Assembly: GCF_004000805.1 (NCBI RefSeq)
Contig: NZ_BILY01000001.1
Coordinates: forward strand, 124,001-188,000
Reading direction: 5' to 3'
From: Paenibacillus glycanilyticus NBRC 16618
GTDB lineage: Bacteria > Bacillota > Bacilli > Paenibacillales > Paenibacillaceae
DNA: 64,000 nucleotides
Below, one piece after another: positions 35,830-44,591 of the stretch. The translations under genes and the position numbers were made by a program. A model generated the notes under the pieces. That model worked only from the letters and a program-made list of their open reading frames with translations, ran no database searches and was not told the DNA's origin. Position 1 is the stretch's first letter, and each line of letters begins with the position of its first letter.

Positions 35830-36429
35830 TTATGCTGCTCTCTTCCCGGTCTGCTGGGCCGCCCTTCGTTCAATCAACCAGACCAATCCCCAGAACACGA
35901 TTGTGCTGAGTATCGCGATAATCGCAGAACCGCCTGCATGAATAATAGCCACAACGGCAAACGCGGTTGCCAGCAAGAAATGAATTTTTCGCAAATGCTT
36001 GTTCTTGACGCGCCGGATTAGAAAACCGTAGATCCCTAACGAAAGCAGCAGCGCAAATCCTGCGATACCTGTATAAGTGTCGTCTTTTATTCTCGATTGC
36101 GTCAAAAAATAGATGCCATGCGCAGCAATTAAGACGATTACGGCGTACCCGGCAAGTCGATGCGCTTTGTCAAATAGCTTGACCAGCTTCTTCACAAGAG
36201 GAGACGGCGATTTGCGCTTGCGCTTCAATCGCAGCCACGCGTAACTAACGGCGGCGCACCAGACAGCAATCGTTCCCATGGTCTTGAATAGGCCTTCGCT
36301 GCCTCTTTCTTCAGGGTTTATTCCGGGAGGGCCCTGATGGATTGTGCCAAAAAATGCGTAGAAGATCAAGGCAAGACTTGCCAGTGCCACAACTACGGCG
36401 GGAACAAATACGCTACGACCAGGTTTCAT
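35830..36429 (-). CDS. Small membrane protein, cytochrome b/ferric reductase-like
   Basis: A 199-residue inner-membrane protein with about six hydrophobic segments. Histidines sit in or next to membrane helices (FDKAHRLAGYAVIVL, IAAHGIYFL, RKIHFLLATAF, AIIHAGGSAI), a spacing that suits b-heme ligation as in ferric-reductase-like or cytochrome b561-like proteins. The donor and acceptor are unknown. ATG 36429 is preferred over 36435 because AAGGGG fits it better. It is alone on its strand, with a terminator-like palindrome after the stop. Confidence 0.55.
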   Translation of the reverse strand: MKPGRSVFVPAVVVALASLALIFYAFFGTIHQGPPGINPEERGSEGLFKTMGTIAVWCAAVSYAWLRLKRKRKSPSPLVKKLVKLFDKAHRLAGYAVIVLIAAHGIYFLTQSRIKDDTYTGIAGFALLLSLGIYGFLIRRVKNKHLRKIHFLLATAFAVVAIIHAGGSAIIAILSTIVFWGLVWLIERRAAQQTGKRAA

Positions 36430-36526
36430 GTGCATTCCCCTTCTCTCTTCAACGTTTGATTCAGTATAGGAGGCAGGTATTAAAAAGATCTTAAAAATTT
36501 ATTATTCACTTATTATTTCTGTTTCC

Positions 36527-36565
36527 ATAAAAAAAACCGTTCACCGCAGGAGACGGTAATCGGTT
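36527..36565 (-). terminator. Terminator after the SF0329-like gene
   Basis: AACCGNNNACCG pairs with CGGTNNNCGGTT around a 7-base loop; on the minus strand eight T follow. Confidence 0.8.
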
Positions 36566-36596
36566 ACTGATTAAACCATTGTTAAGCTTCATATAC

Positions 36597-37166
36597 TCAC
36601 ATCGCGCTAAGCCGCAATTCATAAAAATACTGAACGACGGGATGCTTTAACTTGATTGTATCGCTCATGTTTTGAAGCCTTTTTTTCCCGACCCTTCTGT
36701 CAATCAACGCAAGGATATTCAATAAGATATCCTTGCTCTCCATGCTCTCTTCAATGGAAAGAGATAAAAATTTATTGGCTATAAACACAAAATTCGATTT
36801 GCTTAGGGATGTCTGCGCCGTCAAAAGCTCCTTTGCTAGCTCACCGATTTTCCTGCCTCTTGCCATAACCTTTAGACGATCCTCCGGAACAAGCCCTTTG
36901 GTATCCGCTCTGACGGCTTCAATCTCATCCTTGCTGATCGGAATTTGAAGCAACGGGTCATTCTTGATTTCCTGCTCGGTCTGATACCATCTGATCAATG
37001 TAGTTGCATCATTCATATTAAATACGTTCTTCTTATCTACGGCTATATAACAAAGCCCTGCTTTATCGGGTAAATAACGGTAGCTGGTTGACCGGTATTC
37101 GACCCTCCCCGATAACGCCGGACTAAGAAAGCTCTCCAGTTGCTGCTTCATTTTGCTCCAGGACAT
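36597..37166 (-). CDS. SF0329-family hypothetical protein
   Basis: A 189-residue soluble protein starting MSWSKMKQQLESFLSPALSG, followed by VEYRSTSYRYLPDKAGLCYIAVD; this resembles the conserved hypothetical family named after Shigella SF0329. It has a beta-rich first 60 residues and a helical rest (ARGRKIGELAKELLTAQ). No function is known. GGAGGTTTAC directly before ATG 37166 decides the start against an in-frame codon at 37178. It is a single-gene unit with its own terminator. Confidence 0.68.
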   Translation of the reverse strand: MSWSKMKQQLESFLSPALSGRVEYRSTSYRYLPDKAGLCYIAVDKKNVFNMNDATTLIRWYQTEQEIKNDPLLQIPISKDEIEAVRADTKGLVPEDRLKVMARGRKIGELAKELLTAQTSLSKSNFVFIANKFLSLSIEESMESKDILLNILALIDRRVGKKRLQNMSDTIKLKHPVVQYFYELRLSAM

Positions 37167-37232
37167 GTAAACCTCCAAAATTTCAATACTTCTTGTCTAT
37201 CATACAGGAATATGCACCTCAATCCCACTAAT

Positions 37233-37282
37233 GTTAACGAAAAGGCGGCAAACCCGGATAGGTTTGCCGCCTTTTCGTTAAC
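37233..37282 (-). terminator. Strong terminator of the 37-40 kb importer operon
   Basis: A perfect 22-bp stem (GTTAACGAAAAGGCGGCAAACC and its complement) with loop CGGATA. It lies 17 bases past the stop of the binding-protein gene. Confidence 0.85.
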
Positions 37283-37298
37283 TCGTATTCGAAAATAA

Positions 37299-38621
37299 TT
37301 ATTTCGCGGCTTGCTTCTCTGCGATCGCGTTGCCCGACTTGGAAATCTCGTTATAGGCATCTTCAATCGATTTCTGGCCGTACATAACGGCATCCATCGT
37401 TTTCTTGTAGTTGTCTACCCACTCCGTCCACCCTGCGGCAGCCGGGGAGAACGGCATGGCTTTATCAATCGACGTATCGTATAATTTCTTGCCCAGCTTC
37501 TCCTTCGGTTGCAAGGTAGGTTCAAGCGCTGCATAGATCTCGTCGTAGATCGGAATGCCGAAGTTCGTGCCATACGTTTTGCCGGCTTCCTGATCCGTCA
37601 CGAACCATTTGATGAAAGCCTTCGCCGCATCCTTATGCTTGGCATCGGTGCTTACGCTTAGGAAGATAGTCGGCTGCGCCCATCCGCCGCCTTCCGGCCC
37701 TACCGGAAGATTGACGACGTCTATTTTTCCCGGCATTAACTGCTCAAGCGCTCCTACCGAACCAACCGTTGCGCCCCGCGTCATCACTTTGCCGCTTGCC
37801 ATCGGGTCCGCTTGCGGGTCGTTCTCCTTAAATGCGCTAACCATGTCCGCAGGAGGAACGATTTTCTTTTCGCGGAATTCCGCATGGATGCCGTAGAATT
37901 TCATGAACAGGTCTTTGTCCAGATTAAACTTCTTGCCGTCCTCTTGAATAATCCGGCCTTTGCCGTATGACATTTGATAATACTGGTAGAAATCCCACGT
38001 ATCCGTGTCGCTGATCGGATAGACGCCATCCGGAAGCTTGGCGCGGGCATTTCTCGCAAAGTCGAAATATTCGTCCCACGTCCAGTCTTTCTTCGGCAGT
38101 TCGATGCCGGCAGCCTCGAGCGCTTCCTTGTTGAACGCCATGCCTTGCGCATTGCGGCTGATCGGGATGCCGTAAAGCTTGCCGCCGATTTTCAAGTTTT
38201 CGAGCGTTTTATCGTCGATGACGCCTGTGAGATCGATATCCGATAAATCCTCCAGCGTGCCTCTAGTCGCGTATTCTTGAATGTATGCCCCGTCCATATG
38301 AAGGACATCCGGCAGCGAATGGGAAGCGGCCAATGTCGGAAGCTTCTTCCAATAATCGTCCCATGCCATGTATTCGGGCGAGAAGGTAACCGATGGATTT
38401 AATTTCGTATAGACCTCCTGCGTCTTCAACATCGCCTGATGCCTGATATCCGCGCCTTGCCACATGATTTTGAGCTTCACCGGAGCATTGGAGGCGCCAT
38501 TGCCGCCAGCGTTTGAAGCATTCGCCTCCCCGTTATTCGCGCCGCCGTTCCCGCAAGCCGACAAGCCCAGTGTGGCGGCAAGCATGAATAACGTGAATCC
38601 TTTGTAAACACTTCGCTTCAT
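37299..38621 (-). CDS. ABC transporter sugar-binding lipoprotein (family 1)
   Basis: A 440-residue extracellular solute-binding protein: lipoprotein signal MKRSVYKGFTLFML... with lipobox LSAC (Cys ~23), an Asn/Ala/Gly linker, and the family-1 fold (LHMDGAYIQEYATRG, KDWTWDEYFDFARNARA, VSTDAKHKDAAKAFIKWFV). AAAGGGG precedes the ATG. It is the last gene of an operon after two permeases (50-base gap) and before a strong terminator. Monosaccharide or oligosaccharide ligand is unknown; the neighbouring mannonate dehydratase hints at uronate-related sugars. Confidence 0.92.
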   Translation of the reverse strand: MKRSVYKGFTLFMLAATLGLSACGNGGANNGEANASNAGGNGASNAPVKLKIMWQGADIRHQAMLKTQEVYTKLNPSVTFSPEYMAWDDYWKKLPTLAASHSLPDVLHMDGAYIQEYATRGTLEDLSDIDLTGVIDDKTLENLKIGGKLYGIPISRNAQGMAFNKEALEAAGIELPKKDWTWDEYFDFARNARAKLPDGVYPISDTDTWDFYQYYQMSYGKGRIIQEDGKKFNLDKDLFMKFYGIHAEFREKKIVPPADMVSAFKENDPQADPMASGKVMTRGATVGSVGALEQLMPGKIDVVNLPVGPEGGGWAQPTIFLSVSTDAKHKDAAKAFIKWFVTDQEAGKTYGTNFGIPIYDEIYAALEPTLQPKEKLGKKLYDTSIDKAMPFSPAAAGWTEWVDNYKKTMDAVMYGQKSIEDAYNEISKSGNAIAEKQAAK

Positions 38622-38670
38622 CTTTTTTTCCCCTTTACCTTGTAATTTTTAAGCGGGATCCGCCATGCCG

Positions 38671-39507
38671 TTATCCCTTTAAGCCCGTCGTTGCAATCCC
38701 CTCGACGAACTGCTTCTGCGCGAAGAAAAACAAAATGACGGACGGCATAACCGAAAGCAGCGACATCGCAAGCAGCCTGCCCCATTGGATCTCGAACTGA
38801 TCCACGTACATGCGCAGCGCCAGACCAACCGTAAACTTGCCAACCGAATTCAAGTACAGCATTTGCGCGAAGAAATCGTCCCAGCTCCATATAAACGTAA
38901 AGATCGCCACGGTCACCAAGGCAGGCTTAATCAGCGGTAAAACAATCCGATAGAAAATACCGTAGACGGAAGCACCGTCGATCTTGGCGGCTTCGTCCAG
39001 CTCCCGCGGAATCCCTCGGATGAATTGCACGAGCAAAAAGATAAAGAAGGCGCCGCCGCCGAAGAAATGAGGAAGAACTAAAGGTATGTAACTGTCCATG
39101 AGCTGAAGTTTATTGTAGAGAATGTACTGCGGCACAATCGTCACTTGTCCCGGCAGCATCATCGTAAGCAATAGGATCGAGAATAACGCACCGCGAAACT
39201 TAAAGTTCAGACGGGCAAAGCCGTAAGCGACGATCGCGCTTGTAAGAACGCCTCCCAGCACGTTCCAGAACTCCATAAGCAGCGTATTTCCGAAGAAACG
39301 TCCAAACGTAAATTCAGGGGAGAATTGCCAGCCCTTGGTGTAATTTTCCCATATCGGCGTTGAGGGCCAGATAGATGGCGAGCTCATCTCGGCCGTCGTT
39401 TTGAGCGAAGCGCCCACCCACCAGATAACCGGGTAAAGCATCAGGAGAGAGAACGCAATCAGCAGCAGATGGCTGGCAACCTTATGATTCTTAAGCGCTT
39501 TGTTCAC
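38671..39507 (-). CDS. ABC sugar transporter permease, MalG type
   Basis: A 278-residue membrane permease with six hydrophobic segments and the EAA loop ELDEAAKIDGASVYGIFYRI at ~170. It starts at a GTG whose GTGA overlaps the TGA stop of the partner permease, so translation is coupled. GGAGGG precedes it. It forms the channel with the 39504-40460 protein. Confidence 0.92.
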   Translation of the reverse strand: MNKALKNHKVASHLLLIAFSLLMLYPVIWWVGASLKTTAEMSSPSIWPSTPIWENYTKGWQFSPEFTFGRFFGNTLLMEFWNVLGGVLTSAIVAYGFARLNFKFRGALFSILLLTMMLPGQVTIVPQYILYNKLQLMDSYIPLVLPHFFGGGAFFIFLLVQFIRGIPRELDEAAKIDGASVYGIFYRIVLPLIKPALVTVAIFTFIWSWDDFFAQMLYLNSVGKFTVGLALRMYVDQFEIQWGRLLAMSLLSVMPSVILFFFAQKQFVEGIATTGLKG

Positions 39508-40460
39508 TTTTGCTTCCCTCCGTCCGTCTCGTAAAATACCCAGTAGCGCGATACCAGGAAGTTAATGGCGGTCATCAGCGCCACGATTACGAGCAGAATC
39601 CAGGCAAGCGCCGAGGCATATCCCATTTGATAATGCTTAAACGCTTTCTCGTAGAGGAACAGGGCGTACATATACGTCGAATTGATCGGGCCGCCCTGCG
39701 TAACGATAAACGCGGAGGTGAACATTTGGAAGGAACCGATAATGCCAAGCACCAAGTTGAAAAACATGACCGGCGACAGCATCGGAAGCGTGATGTGGAA
39801 AAACTTTCTCAGCTTCGATGCGCCGTCAACCGACGCCGATTCGTAAAGCTCGCCCGGAATCTGCTTCAGCCCGGCCAGGAAGATAACCATCGTAGAGCCG
39901 AATTGCCATGTATTCAGCAGAATAAGAGTCCCAAGCGAGGTATGCGGATTCGTTATCCATCCGACGCCTTGAATGCCGAACCAGGAAAGCACATGATTGA
40001 AATAACCGTTCAGATTAAACATGTTGCGCCACAGCGCCGCTACGGCAATACTACCGCCAATGAGAGAAGGGAAATAGATGGCCGTCCGGTACAGATTCAT
40101 GCCCTTCACATTTTTATTCAGCATCATCGCGACCATTAAGGAAAAGAAAAGCTTCAGCGGGACGGAAAACAACACGAAGATAAAGGTGACTTTCAGCGAT
40201 GTCTTGAAATCGTTATCGTTAGTGAAAATGTTGGCGTAGTTATCCGTACCGGTCCAGGTCGGAGCCTCGAGCAGCGAATACTCCGTAAAGGACAAATAAA
40301 AAGACTGGATGATTGGCCATGCGGTAAGCAATAAAAAGCCTATTAACCAAGGTGAAATGAATATGTAGCCTGCCAGATTGTTATCGTTGGTTCCTTTGAG
40401 CTTCTTCGTCAAGCGCAGCTTTGTTGCCGTTGCCGGCTTATTCATAGCTTCAGCCTTCAT
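39504..40460 (-). CDS. ABC sugar transporter permease, MalF type
   Basis: A 318-residue membrane permease (six hydrophobic segments; EAA loop ELYESASVDGASKLRKFFHI at ~225). ATG 40460, behind GAGGGGGG, is preferred over 40499. It is the first gene of the operon. A consensus cre and a CATGT-GT-ACATG inverted repeat lie upstream at 40505-40528, indicating catabolite control plus a specific repressor. Confidence 0.92.
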   Translation of the reverse strand: MKAEAMNKPATATKLRLTKKLKGTNDNNLAGYIFISPWLIGFLLLTAWPIIQSFYLSFTEYSLLEAPTWTGTDNYANIFTNDNDFKTSLKVTFIFVLFSVPLKLFFSLMVAMMLNKNVKGMNLYRTAIYFPSLIGGSIAVAALWRNMFNLNGYFNHVLSWFGIQGVGWITNPHTSLGTLILLNTWQFGSTMVIFLAGLKQIPGELYESASVDGASKLRKFFHITLPMLSPVMFFNLVLGIIGSFQMFTSAFIVTQGGPINSTYMYALFLYEKAFKHYQMGYASALAWILLVIVALMTAINFLVSRYWVFYETDGGKQK

Positions 40461-40504
40461 TTCATGTTCATCCCCCCTCACAGCATCTATAAGGCTCATT
40501 CTAT

Positions 40505-40518
40505 TGAAATCGCTTACA
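40505..40518 (+). promoter_or_regulatory. cre site upstream of the importer operon
   Basis: TGAAATCGCTTACA matches TGWAANCGNTNWCA at every defined position and lies 45 bases before the MalF-type start. Confidence 0.7.
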
Positions 40519-40528
40519 TGTGTACATG
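40517..40528. promoter_or_regulatory. Inverted repeat CATGT-GT-ACATG next to the cre site
   Basis: A 5-2-5 perfect inverted repeat overlapping the end of the cre box. It shares TGTACATG with the AraR-type boxes near 33.8 kb but not their full spacing, so the binding protein is uncertain. Confidence 0.4.
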
Positions 40529-40595
40529 CGATAGATTTATGAATTGGTTTGTTTTTTTACACTCTTAAGCGACCTTAAAAAGCTCTTTCGAACAC

Positions 40596-40628
40596 AAAAA
40601 AGCTATGCAGCCGCAGCTTGCATAGCTT
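40596..40628 (-). terminator. Terminator after the mannonate dehydratase gene
   Basis: AAGCTATGCA pairs with TGCATAGCTT around a 9-base loop; on the minus strand a T-run follows. It separates this gene from the importer operon downstream. Confidence 0.85.
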
Positions 40629-40646
40629 CTTCCCTATCAAACCTGC

Positions 40647-41639
40647 TTATCCGTTCAGATTCCCCGCAAGCGCCCTTCGTTCCGCCGTGGCCGCCTCCAT
40701 CAACCCTTTAATGTACCCTACGCCATACAGTCGTCCAAGCGTTTCGTAGCCGGGATTCGCATTGTCCTCCCCTTCCATTGTCGGAACATGGTCCGGTCTT
40801 GCCGGTCCGTCGAATCCAACCTCGTAATACACTTTCATCGCTTCGTACATATCGGTCTTGCCGTCATCGTGGAACGTCTCCTGGAATTTGTCCGGCGTGC
40901 CCACGACGTCGCGGAAATGCACAAAAAACAACTTGTTCCGATTCGCAAAATGGCGGATGACATCCGGGATATGCTCGCCAGCGGTCGCAAGCGTGCCTTG
41001 GCATAACGTAATTCCGCTGTATTCGCTTGGCACGAGATCAATGGCGCGCTGCAAAGCCTCGCTATTCCGGAGAATGCGCGATACGCCGCGAATCGGGCTT
41101 ATAGGTGGATCGTCGGGATGCAAAGCCAGCTTGACCTTCGCCTTCTCGGCAATCGGCACAATTCTCTCCAAGTAATATCGCAGGTTGTTCCATAATTGAT
41201 CCTCCGTTACGATCCCCGCTTCCGTAAGCGGCGCGCTTTGCATCAAGGAATGATCGTAGCTCGACACAAGCGCTCCGCCGCGCGTACGCGTCGTTGTCGA
41301 CGTGCGGAACCAATTGAACTGCGCCATGAAATTGTAGCATAAGACCGGGATGCCAAGAGCGCCCATATTCGATATGAGCTGGCCCATCCATTCAATTTCT
41401 TCGTCTCGTCCCGGCAAGCCAAGCTTAATCTTATTGGTTGGCGGTGCCGATTCAATAACGAGCAGCTGGATTCCGTGATTCTCGTAACGCTGCTTCATGT
41501 GCAGCAGGTTCATATAATCCCAAGGCTTCATGCCGTTATCTTCCTTCGGCAGCGGGCCAACGGCGTAATCGACGCCCATCTGCTTCGCCAGATGCCATAG
41601 CTGGTTCGGATGGGAAGTGAAAAACTCGGCTAGTTTCAT
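40647..41639 (-). CDS. D-mannonate dehydratase-like protein (UxuA family)
   Basis: A 330-residue TIM-barrel enzyme of the UxuA family, which dehydrates D-mannonate to 2-keto-3-deoxy-D-gluconate with Mn2+ in glucuronate breakdown. Metal- and base-type residues are visible in KLALHPDDPPISPIRG (His, Asp), GITLCQGTLA (Cys) and FVHFRDVVGT (His, Arg, Asp). ATG 41639 has AAGGAGTG upstream; the earlier codon at 41708 would overlap the regulator gene. It is shorter than many UxuA proteins (about 350-390), so the exact substrate is open. It lies 58 bases after the receiver-less YesN-like regulator and has its own terminator. Confidence 0.82.
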   Translation of the reverse strand: MKLAEFFTSHPNQLWHLAKQMGVDYAVGPLPKEDNGMKPWDYMNLLHMKQRYENHGIQLLVIESAPPTNKIKLGLPGRDEEIEWMGQLISNMGALGIPVLCYNFMAQFNWFRTSTTTRTRGGALVSSYDHSLMQSAPLTEAGIVTEDQLWNNLRYYLERIVPIAEKAKVKLALHPDDPPISPIRGVSRILRNSEALQRAIDLVPSEYSGITLCQGTLATAGEHIPDVIRHFANRNKLFFVHFRDVVGTPDKFQETFHDDGKTDMYEAMKVYYEVGFDGPARPDHVPTMEGEDNANPGYETLGRLYGVGYIKGLMEAATAERRALAGNLNG

Positions 41640-41697
41640 AACCTTGTACACTCCTTCATTATCGTAAATAACCCCCAATGAGATGATGGATAGCTGG

Positions 41698-42843
41698 TTA
41701 ATTTGCATCTCGGAATTCGCTTGGCGACAAACCTACCTTCTTTTTGAAAATTTGACTGAAATAACGAGAGTCCTGGTAGCCGACACGCTCGGCGACTTCA
41801 TAGTTTCGCAGATGAGTCTGCTTGAGCAGTTTTTTGGCATGGGTTATTCGGATGCGGGTCAGATGCTCGATAAACGTGACTCCCATTTTCGATTTGAATA
41901 GAAAGCTTAAATAGGCGGGAGTAATAAATACTTTATCGGCGACGTAATGCAAGGATGCCTTATCGTATTCCTCCTCCATCAATGTAACCGCTTTCTTAAT
42001 TAGGTTGCGATTTAGGCTGTCGGCGCTGCAAGGCGTTCCTCCCATTCCTTTTATCGCCTGGCAAACGGCATCCGTCATTTCTTCCAGCGTATTCAGCTGC
42101 ATAAGCGCCGTCATATCGGGCGTGTTGCATAAATGGGACTGTCCAAGCTCATATTTGACCCGAAGCTGCAGGCTGACCAGTAGTTGAAGCGTCGCGTCAA
42201 CGACTTTCTTGACCGGCAGAGGACCGGTGCGAGTGAGCTGCCGGTAGAAGTTCTCTACCGCTTGCCGGGTTGATTGTTCGGTAATGGAATCGTTAGTCAA
42301 GAGACGCAGAAGCTCGTCTTCCTTATCCCGGGGATATTCGGCGTCCGTTGCATACTCGGGAATACTGCTGTAGTAAATGGGCTGCGAATGGTTTTGATAG
42401 AATCGGTGTTTCATGGCGAAGAGGGCTTGTTCGTATCCATGATGCAGACTTGATAATTGCGAAGTAGGATTGCTGATGCCTAGCGAGATCAATTGAGGGT
42501 TAAAGCTATGCTCTTGCTTGCAGATGCTGCCGTATAACTTCATGATGGATTCGCGGTCGTCCCAGGAGAATAGAACTCCGACATTTCCCTTGTCATCTGG
42601 CAAAATAGCGGTGTTGTCCGGTCCATGGCGCTTGATGACCGCATAGAGTTCATCCACGGCGTATCTTCGGGACCATAAATCCGCCTCCGGGAGGCTAACG
42701 CCAAACAGGGCTAGAGCCGGATAAGAGTAATAAGCGTGAAGCCCGCACTCATCCAGCCTCCTCTTCATTTCTCCGGCTTCAAAGCTGCCGCCGGGAAGCA
42801 GGTCGTTTAGCGTCTGAGCTCGATCCATAACCCCTTGCTTCAT
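41698..42843 (-). CDS. AraC-type regulator resembling a YesN response regulator without receiver domain
   Basis: A 381-residue protein. The first ~260 residues match the middle (GGDEF-like/helical) region of YesN-type response regulators (ALALFGVSLPEADLWSRRYA, GNVGVLFSWDD, LISLGISNPTSQLSSLHHGY), but the CheY receiver is absent. The C-terminal ~100 residues hold the AraC helix-turn-helix pair (LHYVADKVFITPAYLSFLFK and VAERVGYQDSRYFSQIFKKKVG). ATG 42843 behind GAGGAG is preferred over GTG 42852. It lies between a GntR regulator (52 bases upstream) and the mannonate dehydratase. It probably senses a ligand directly instead of being phosphorylated. Confidence 0.82.
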   Translation of the reverse strand: MKQGVMDRAQTLNDLLPGGSFEAGEMKRRLDECGLHAYYSYPALALFGVSLPEADLWSRRYAVDELYAVIKRHGPDNTAILPDDKGNVGVLFSWDDRESIMKLYGSICKQEHSFNPQLISLGISNPTSQLSSLHHGYEQALFAMKHRFYQNHSQPIYYSSIPEYATDAEYPRDKEDELLRLLTNDSITEQSTRQAVENFYRQLTRTGPLPVKKVVDATLQLLVSLQLRVKYELGQSHLCNTPDMTALMQLNTLEEMTDAVCQAIKGMGGTPCSADSLNRNLIKKAVTLMEEEYDKASLHYVADKVFITPAYLSFLFKSKMGVTFIEHLTRIRITHAKKLLKQTHLRNYEVAERVGYQDSRYFSQIFKKKVGLSPSEFRDAN

Positions 42844-42895
42844 AATCGGCACTCCTCTCTTGAGAAAGGATGAATAAAAGAATGCGGCTGAAGGG

Positions 42896-43549
42896 CTACT
42901 CTCCGATATAGTTTTTATAGAAATCGAGTCCCCTTATCAGCTTCGTTTCCGTCTGATCAACGTCGCCCGATTTAATGAGATCCAGAATTTCGGTATGGGA
43001 GTCAGAAAGCGTATGGCCGGGATGATCCTTGTTCGTTACCGTAATGAAACGCATAACTTTCGTTTTGATGCTGTTCCAAATGTCGTAGAGAAGAGCATTG
43101 CCACTCCTCAAATAAAAATAACCGTGAAAGAGCATATCCAGCTCGACCAGCCGGTAAGGATCGTCCTTGTCGATCGCATCCCGCATGCCGGCAATAACGC
43201 TTTCCAGGTAAGCGATATCCTTCTCATCCAGCACCTTCATCGCTCTGCGAAGCGCCTCGCCCTCAACCATTTGCCGGAGCTCGTAAATGTCCCGTATCTC
43301 CTGGGCCGTAATTTCGGAAACGGCCGAGCCTTTATTCATTTTGCCGACAATGAGACCTTCCTGCTTCAGCCTCTCGAGCGCCTCCCTGACGGGAGCTTGG
43401 CTGACGTTGAATTGTTTGGCGATATCCAAAACGATAATGCGGTGTCCGGGCAGCAGTTCACCTTTCATAATTTTTTTCTTTAAGGCGATATAGACATGCT
43501 CGCTAAGAGAGATTGGACTTTGCTCTGAACTGGCTGTTTCGATGGACAC
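42896..43549 (-). CDS. GntR-family regulator, FadR/FCD subfamily
   Basis: A 217-residue repressor with the GntR winged helix (VLDIAKQFNVSQAPVREALERL at ~40-60) and a helical FCD ligand domain in which Asp/His residues for a metal are seen (VELDMLFHGYFYL, SDSHTEILDLI). FCD regulators commonly respond to sugar acids or organic acids such as hexuronates and mannonate. It starts at GTG 43549 and is divergent from the five-gene SDR operon. The 19-bp palindrome between them is its likely operator, so it probably controls both sides. Confidence 0.88.
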   Translation of the reverse strand: MSIETASSEQSPISLSEHVYIALKKKIMKGELLPGHRIIVLDIAKQFNVSQAPVREALERLKQEGLIVGKMNKGSAVSEITAQEIRDIYELRQMVEGEALRRAMKVLDEKDIAYLESVIAGMRDAIDKDDPYRLVELDMLFHGYFYLRSGNALLYDIWNSIKTKVMRFITVTNKDHPGHTLSDSHTEILDLIKSGDVDQTETKLIRGLDFYKNYIGE

Positions 43550-43579
43550 GGGCTCTCACCACCTTGAGATTTGGTACGG

Positions 43580-43598
43580 ATTATCGATAATCGATAAT
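43580..43598. promoter_or_regulatory. Perfect 19-bp palindrome, candidate operator of the FCD regulator
   Basis: Half-sites ATTATCGAT and ATCGATAAT flank one central A, in the 244-base divergent region and only 31 bases from the regulator start. Length and symmetry suit a dimeric GntR protein. Confidence 0.65.
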
Positions 43599-43793
43599 TC
43601 GATGCTAGTCGCTTCGGACGGGAAAGTCAAGATGAAAATTTCCCACTTTTTTCAAGCTGAATCAACCGTAAAAAAACAAACAAAATCATAATTTTGCGGC
43701 ATGGCTTTTCGCTTCAATCGGTCGGTAAGATGGTCATGTAAAGCAAATCGCCTGCCGAAAAGAGTCCAGTATTCATGAGGGGGTGTACATGAT

Positions 43794-44591
43794 TTGAAGA
43801 GGAAAGTGGTCTTTATCGCGGATGCCGACAGCTGGTCCGCCGAGGTACTTATCGCACGGTTTAGTCAAGATGGCGCGAATCTCATTCTGAATAGTTCACG
43901 TGAGGATAAAGAATGGGACAACATGATCGTTAGCTGCACCGCCGCAGGCTCAAACCTGCTTGTTACCCATGCCGATCTTAGCAGCAGCGGCGACATATCA
44001 ACAATGCTGGATCAAGCCGAGAAGCTGCTTGGCCCAGTCGACGTCATGATTCACAATTGCTGTGCGATAAGTCCCGCCTCTGTCGAAAGCTGCGAAGAAA
44101 CGGAGTTTGTCGAAATCATGCGGAAAAATGCCAAATCGGCCTTCTTCTGTACCCAAGCGCTAGGCAAACGGATGGCGGTAAGAGGCTTCGGAAGCATGAT
44201 CTTCGTCAGCTCCATTCATAACGAGAAGCCTGCCGGATCGTCCTTCGCTTACAGCATCTCTCAAGGATCGGTGAAGATGCTTGCTCATGAAGCGGCCTTG
44301 TTTCTCGGCCGATCAGGCATCCGAGTCAATGTAATTGAGATGGGCCCTGTCGAGGGTTCGGACACGACGTTTCAAAGCCCGGTGTCCGGACTTTACGACG
44401 ATTACCGTTACAAGGTGCCTGGCGGAAAGCTTGGGACGGCTAAAGATCTGGCCGAGCTTGCCTTCTTCCTGGCCGGAGAGGAAGCCGGCTATTTGAACGG
44501 CGCCGATATACGGCTGGACGGCGGTTTTCTCCTGCATTACATGGATCATCGCATGAACAAGCCGGCCGGGGAGGAGACGCGAACGTCATGA
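43794..44591 (+). CDS. SDR-fold protein lacking the catalytic lysine
   Basis: A 265-residue short-chain dehydrogenase-like protein with degenerate motifs. The cofactor glycine motif is replaced by FIADADSWSAEVL, the usual NNAG is HNCC (88-91), Ser140 and Tyr153 are kept, but the Lys of YxxxK is Gln157 (FAYSISQGSVKM). The family Asn is present (Asn112). The C-terminal ...YLNGADIRLDGGF motif is normal. It starts at TTG 43794 with GAGGGGG 10 bases before. It overlaps the next, intact SDR gene by 4 bases (ATGA). It may be an inactive partner subunit or have changed chemistry. Confidence 0.8.
   Translation: MKRKVVFIADADSWSAEVLIARFSQDGANLILNSSREDKEWDNMIVSCTAAGSNLLVTHADLSSSGDISTMLDQAEKLLGPVDVMIHNCCAISPASVESCEETEFVEIMRKNAKSAFFCTQALGKRMAVRGFGSMIFVSSIHNEKPAGSSFAYSISQGSVKMLAHEAALFLGRSGIRVNVIEMGPVEGSDTTFQSPVSGLYDDYRYKVPGGKLGTAKDLAELAFFLAGEEAGYLNGADIRLDGGFLLHYMDHRMNKPAGEETRTS

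Noticed and set aside
36597..37166. Phage or toxin-antitoxin origin of the SF0329-like gene
   Set aside because: No partner gene, repeat or phage neighbour is present; it resembles a widespread conserved hypothetical family.
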